Below are positions 50,002-52,721 of a DNA stretch of 52,721 nt, piece after piece; positions within the stretch are counted from its first letter, which is position 1; each line of letters opens with the position of its first letter. Made by a program: the position numbers and the translations under genes. The stretch covers positions 12,215 through 64,935 of the forward strand of contig CDMY01000498.1 of the NCBI GenBank assembly GCA_001179505.1. Reading direction: 5' to 3'. The stretch is from Vitrella brassicaformis. Taxonomy: Eukaryota; Sar; Vitrellaceae. The notes under the pieces are model-generated. The model saw only the letters and a list, made by a program, of their open reading frames with translations. It had not been told where the DNA came from and did not search any database.

Positions 50002-51096
50002 ATGAATGCCACAGCAGCTCTCACATGGCAGCTGCGTCGGCCAATCAGACCCCCGCTGCCTCCCTCCCTCCTTCCATCTATCTGCCCCCCCGTCCCCTCC
50101 TCCCCCTGCTCCCTCCCACTGCCACTGCACACCACCAGAGGCCTCTGCTCCATCGCCACTGGCGGCCTCACCCGTCCTATGACCGTTCCCACCTTCTTGC
50201 GCACCGACAGCGGCATCCACATAAACATAGTGCAGCCTCAGCCATGGCAGGCCACTCAGTCGCGTTATGGCGGTCGGAGTGGCGGCCCTCTGAAGCGCAA
50301 GAAGAAGCCCCATGACCCCCGGGTGATTCAGACGGGTTTGGGGCACCGGATGGAGTTCTTCTGGCGCAAGAGGGAGCGGCGGACGCGGTATCCGCTGGTG
50401 CAGAACGTGCGGCCCAACCTGATATGGGACAGCCAGTTCAAAAGGTGGCTCGTCATGTGGTACAAGGGGGGCTTCCAGGTCTTCAGGCCCTTCAACGCCA
50501 CACGAGACAGATTCGAAAGGGTGCGTGCGATCGATGCGTTAAATGAGCAGATGGATGGACACGGGCACGGCACCACACACACCGAATCAATGAATGGGGA
50601 TGGATGGGTGGTCATTGGTTTGTGGTCTGCGTGTGCGTGTCCGCCTGAATGATGTTGTCAGGCCCGGGCCAAGGCGATGATTCTGATGCGGCAGCTGGAG
50701 AAGGCGGGAAGGCTGCAGAAGTGAGAATTACACACACGGAGGGAGGGAGGGAGGGAGGGAGGGCCTCCACTTCCCTCCCTGTGTGTGTAGGCTGCCTGCC
50801 CCCGACATCTGCAAGAGCGGCGTGCGGGGTGTCTTCTACGACGGCGAAGAGAAGCTCTGGATCGCTGTGTGGAAACAAAACGGTGCCGCGGGAGGAGGGA
50901 GAGGGGCAGGTCGCTGCAGATGGCAAGGTCACTGATCCTTCGTCTGTGTGCCTGGTTTGTGCAGGATTGCGTCGCTTTCGATGCTTCCCTGCACTTGAGA
51001 TGGGCTTCGATCAGGTGGCTACACAGACACAGATCACATTGCTTATTGATGTCTACGTGTTATCAATCATGGCCAGTGTGGTGTGTGTTTCATTCC

Positions 51097-51129
<33 letters not shown>

Positions 51130-51374
51130 GCAGGCCTTCAAGGCTGCTGTGGCCGTGAGGCGGCAGAAATTGGCGGAATTCCACGAGTTTGTGCCGCAGG
51201 TGGGTTGGTTCTCGGACACACACATGCATGGACATCCACATCTACCCACCCACCCAGGGATGCGATGCCACTGATCCATCCCGTCTGCCTGATTGATTCT
51301 ATGTATGTGTTTGTGTGTGTCAGCGAGAGCGCATTCGAACTGGTCGGGAGCAGTACAAGGCCAAGGCATCGTGA
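50002..51374 (+). CDS. Small AP2-domain protein (ApiAP2-like)
   Basis: Exons: 50002-50520, 50662-50720, 50791-50882, 50965-51014, 51134-51199, 51324-51374 (TGA); 278 aa, in phase. The C-terminal half carries an AP2 fold: SGVRGVFYDGEEKLWIAVWK, then NGLRRFRCFPALEMGFDQAF and AAVAVRRQKL. A second, more divergent copy precedes it: NVRPNLIWDSQFKRWLVMWY then GGFQVFRPFNATRDRFERAR. The N-terminus is Arg/Ser/Pro-rich and nearly free of acids, like a mitochondrial presequence. It could be a DNA-binding regulator or an organellar protein that has reused AP2 modules, as I recall being reported for apicomplexan mitoribosomes; sequence alone does not decide. The start lies 216 bp from the divergent MORN-RING gene. 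Confidence 0.72.
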
Positions 51375-51598
51375 TGAAGCCTGCCTGCCTGCCTGCCTTT
51401 ATGTATGTGCAAAATCAATCCATGCACGACAGTCGAGTCATCCCCGTGATATGTCCATGTGACTGACATGCCGCAAGTGTGCATCACTCACATGAGCCGT
51501 CTGGTCGGCATTTATATGTCATTCGACTCACTACAGACACCACCAAACTCATCTCTCAATGGTCCTCTGGCTGTCTGAATCATGGTCCTAGCGTCAAG

Positions 51599-52297
51599 TC
51601 ACACCTCATAGCATGCAGCACCGCCATTGGGTACCACGCCCACCGCCTGCAGACACACAACAGCACCGCACACCCGCCCATCCAGCCAGCCACCCACAAC
51701 ACATCAATAACCCCCACCGCGCATGCCATCACTCTGCCCCTCGATCTCACCTGCAGTGCAAACACCGTCACAAGGGCCACCACGGCCACATAGCTCAGCC
51801 CCTCCGCAGCCCCGAGCAGCCCCGCAGGTCCACTGTTGAGCCCTTGGCCGGTCTTGACCTTGGTGAAGGCCGAGTAGCCGCTCAAGCCCACCACTTGCAG
51901 GAAGGAAAGCCCCTCCGCCGCTCCATAGATCCCGGCCGGGCCGGGGGGAACCCCACAGCCCGTCTGTGTCAGCGTCAAGAGCGAACACCCAACCATGGCG
52001 CACGCCGCGAGGGAAACCGCGCCCAGCCCGCCTTCAAGCGCTGCGTTGCCGTAGGGAAACCGCGCCCAGCCCGCCTTCAAGCGCTGCGTTGCCGTCGCCT
52101 GGCGATGAGTCTTTCTCGGCCATCCACAATGCCGTCAAGGCTGAAGGATACCGATGCGGCTTGCGATGCGCCGAGAGAGAGAGGAGTGGGGTCGGTGGGC
52201 GCCGCTGCACAGATGGAGGGGTGAGGAAGGCATGCGTCGCTGTCACATGAGCGAGGAGGGTGAGGAGGCCGAGAACGCTAGGCAAGATCTCTGCCAT
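51599..52297 (-). CDS. Plastid-targeted membrane protein with frame-breaking duplication
   Basis: Two exons, 51751-52297 and 51599-51646 (TGA 51599-51601). The start MAEILPSVLGLLTLLAHVTA is a signal peptide with predicted cleavage before Phe24 (THA/FLTPP), then a Ser/Arg/Pro-rich transit-like stretch, the bipartite leader of complex red plastids. The mature part has two related hydrophobic units, each with a GPAGxxGAAEGLS motif (PPGPAGIYGAAEGLSFLQVV and NSGPAGLLGAAEGLSYVAVV). A perfect 43-bp tandem duplication (52010-52095) shifts the frame: reading through gives an early stop, while a single copy would give one frame of 183 aa. It could be a pseudogene, an allele or an assembly error. Function unknown. 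Confidence 0.65.
52010..52095. repeat. Perfect 43-bp tandem duplication
   Basis: Copies 52010-52052 and 52053-52095 are identical. The unit length is not divisible by three, and it lies inside the coding exon of the plastid-targeted protein. Confidence 0.95.
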
Positions 52298-52721
52298 GGA
52301 TCTGCGGGATCTGGAGTTTTGAGGAATCGTTTACACGGAAGCATGGGCGACCAGCACGTCTGATCTAGAGTCGGTATGGATTTGCACACGCAAAGACACA
52401 AGCGATCGCAGAAACACATCCGCACCATACGGCATGGATGATAGCAGCACTCTGATATAAACCGAACAGCCCATCAAACGCAATCACACAAGCGACTATC
52501 ACATGCCCTACCAAACCACCATGCAACCCAAGCCCGACCCATAACAACACGTCCCCAAATCAACAAGAGATAATTGACAGATGGCATCCATGCACTCGCT
52601 TGTCCAAATCGCCTCCATGAATCTATCCACATATGCCTATGCACAAAGGGCACGCTCACTCATCCGATGAGAACACCCCAGCCCCGTCCATCGCCCCAAC
52701 ACCACGCCATGACTGCCTCCC
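52298..52721. other. Upstream region of the plastid-protein gene
   Basis: Window end. AT-richer than coding parts. No exon or defined promoter element was recognised. Confidence 0.45.

Overview
The window is nuclear DNA from a GC-rich protist with many introns. Every gene I could resolve is split by GT-AG introns. I read 17 protein genes by finding conserved peptide segments and joining them at splice sites that keep codon phase; 14 of the 17 models close as an uninterrupted frame of whole codons. The best fit is a chromerid alga (Vitrella-like), a photosynthetic relative of apicomplexans. The last gene encodes a signal peptide followed by a Phe at the predicted cleavage site, the hallmark of complex red-lineage plastid import. 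A small AP2-domain protein resembles the apicomplexan AP2 type, and the meiotic HEI10, GT10 fucosyltransferase, MORN and PH genes all fit. The species is an inference; no marker gene was compared. I saw no tRNA, rRNA, CRISPR array or bacterial-style operon.

Layout: a 5'-truncated glutathione S-transferase (+); HEI10-like meiotic RING protein (-); GT10 fucosyltransferase (+); YME1/FtsH-type AAA protease (-); mitochondrial carrier (+); amino-acid transporter (+); App1-like HAD phosphatase (-); 1199-aa disordered protein (+); helical-repeat protein (-); secreted histidine acid phosphatase (+); degenerate small-GTPase-like protein (-); FHA/AT-hook protein (+); 1379-aa AT-hook protein (-); PH-domain protein (+); MORN-RING protein (-); AP2-domain protein (+); plastid-targeted membrane protein (-).

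Orientation alternates almost perfectly, giving seven divergent pairs that start 41 to 640 bp apart, probably sharing promoters, and eight convergent 3' intervals that hold microsatellites and some inverted repeats. Sense strands of introns are rich in TG and TGTC repeats, often directly before the 3' splice site, so the plus strand looks TG-rich in plus genes and CA-rich in minus genes. The genes do not form one pathway. By inferred site they fall into mitochondrion (AAA protease, carrier, possibly AP2 protein), endomembrane and secretion (fucosyltransferase, phosphatases), nucleus (HEI10, FHA, AT-hook) and plastid.

Most worth a second look: a 43-bp tandem duplication that breaks the plastid gene frame; MORN repeats whose introns nearly all cut the same glycine codon; a histidine phosphatase lacking its HD aspartate; a perfect 35-nt palindrome inside the FHA coding exon; and a long hairpin in a gene desert.
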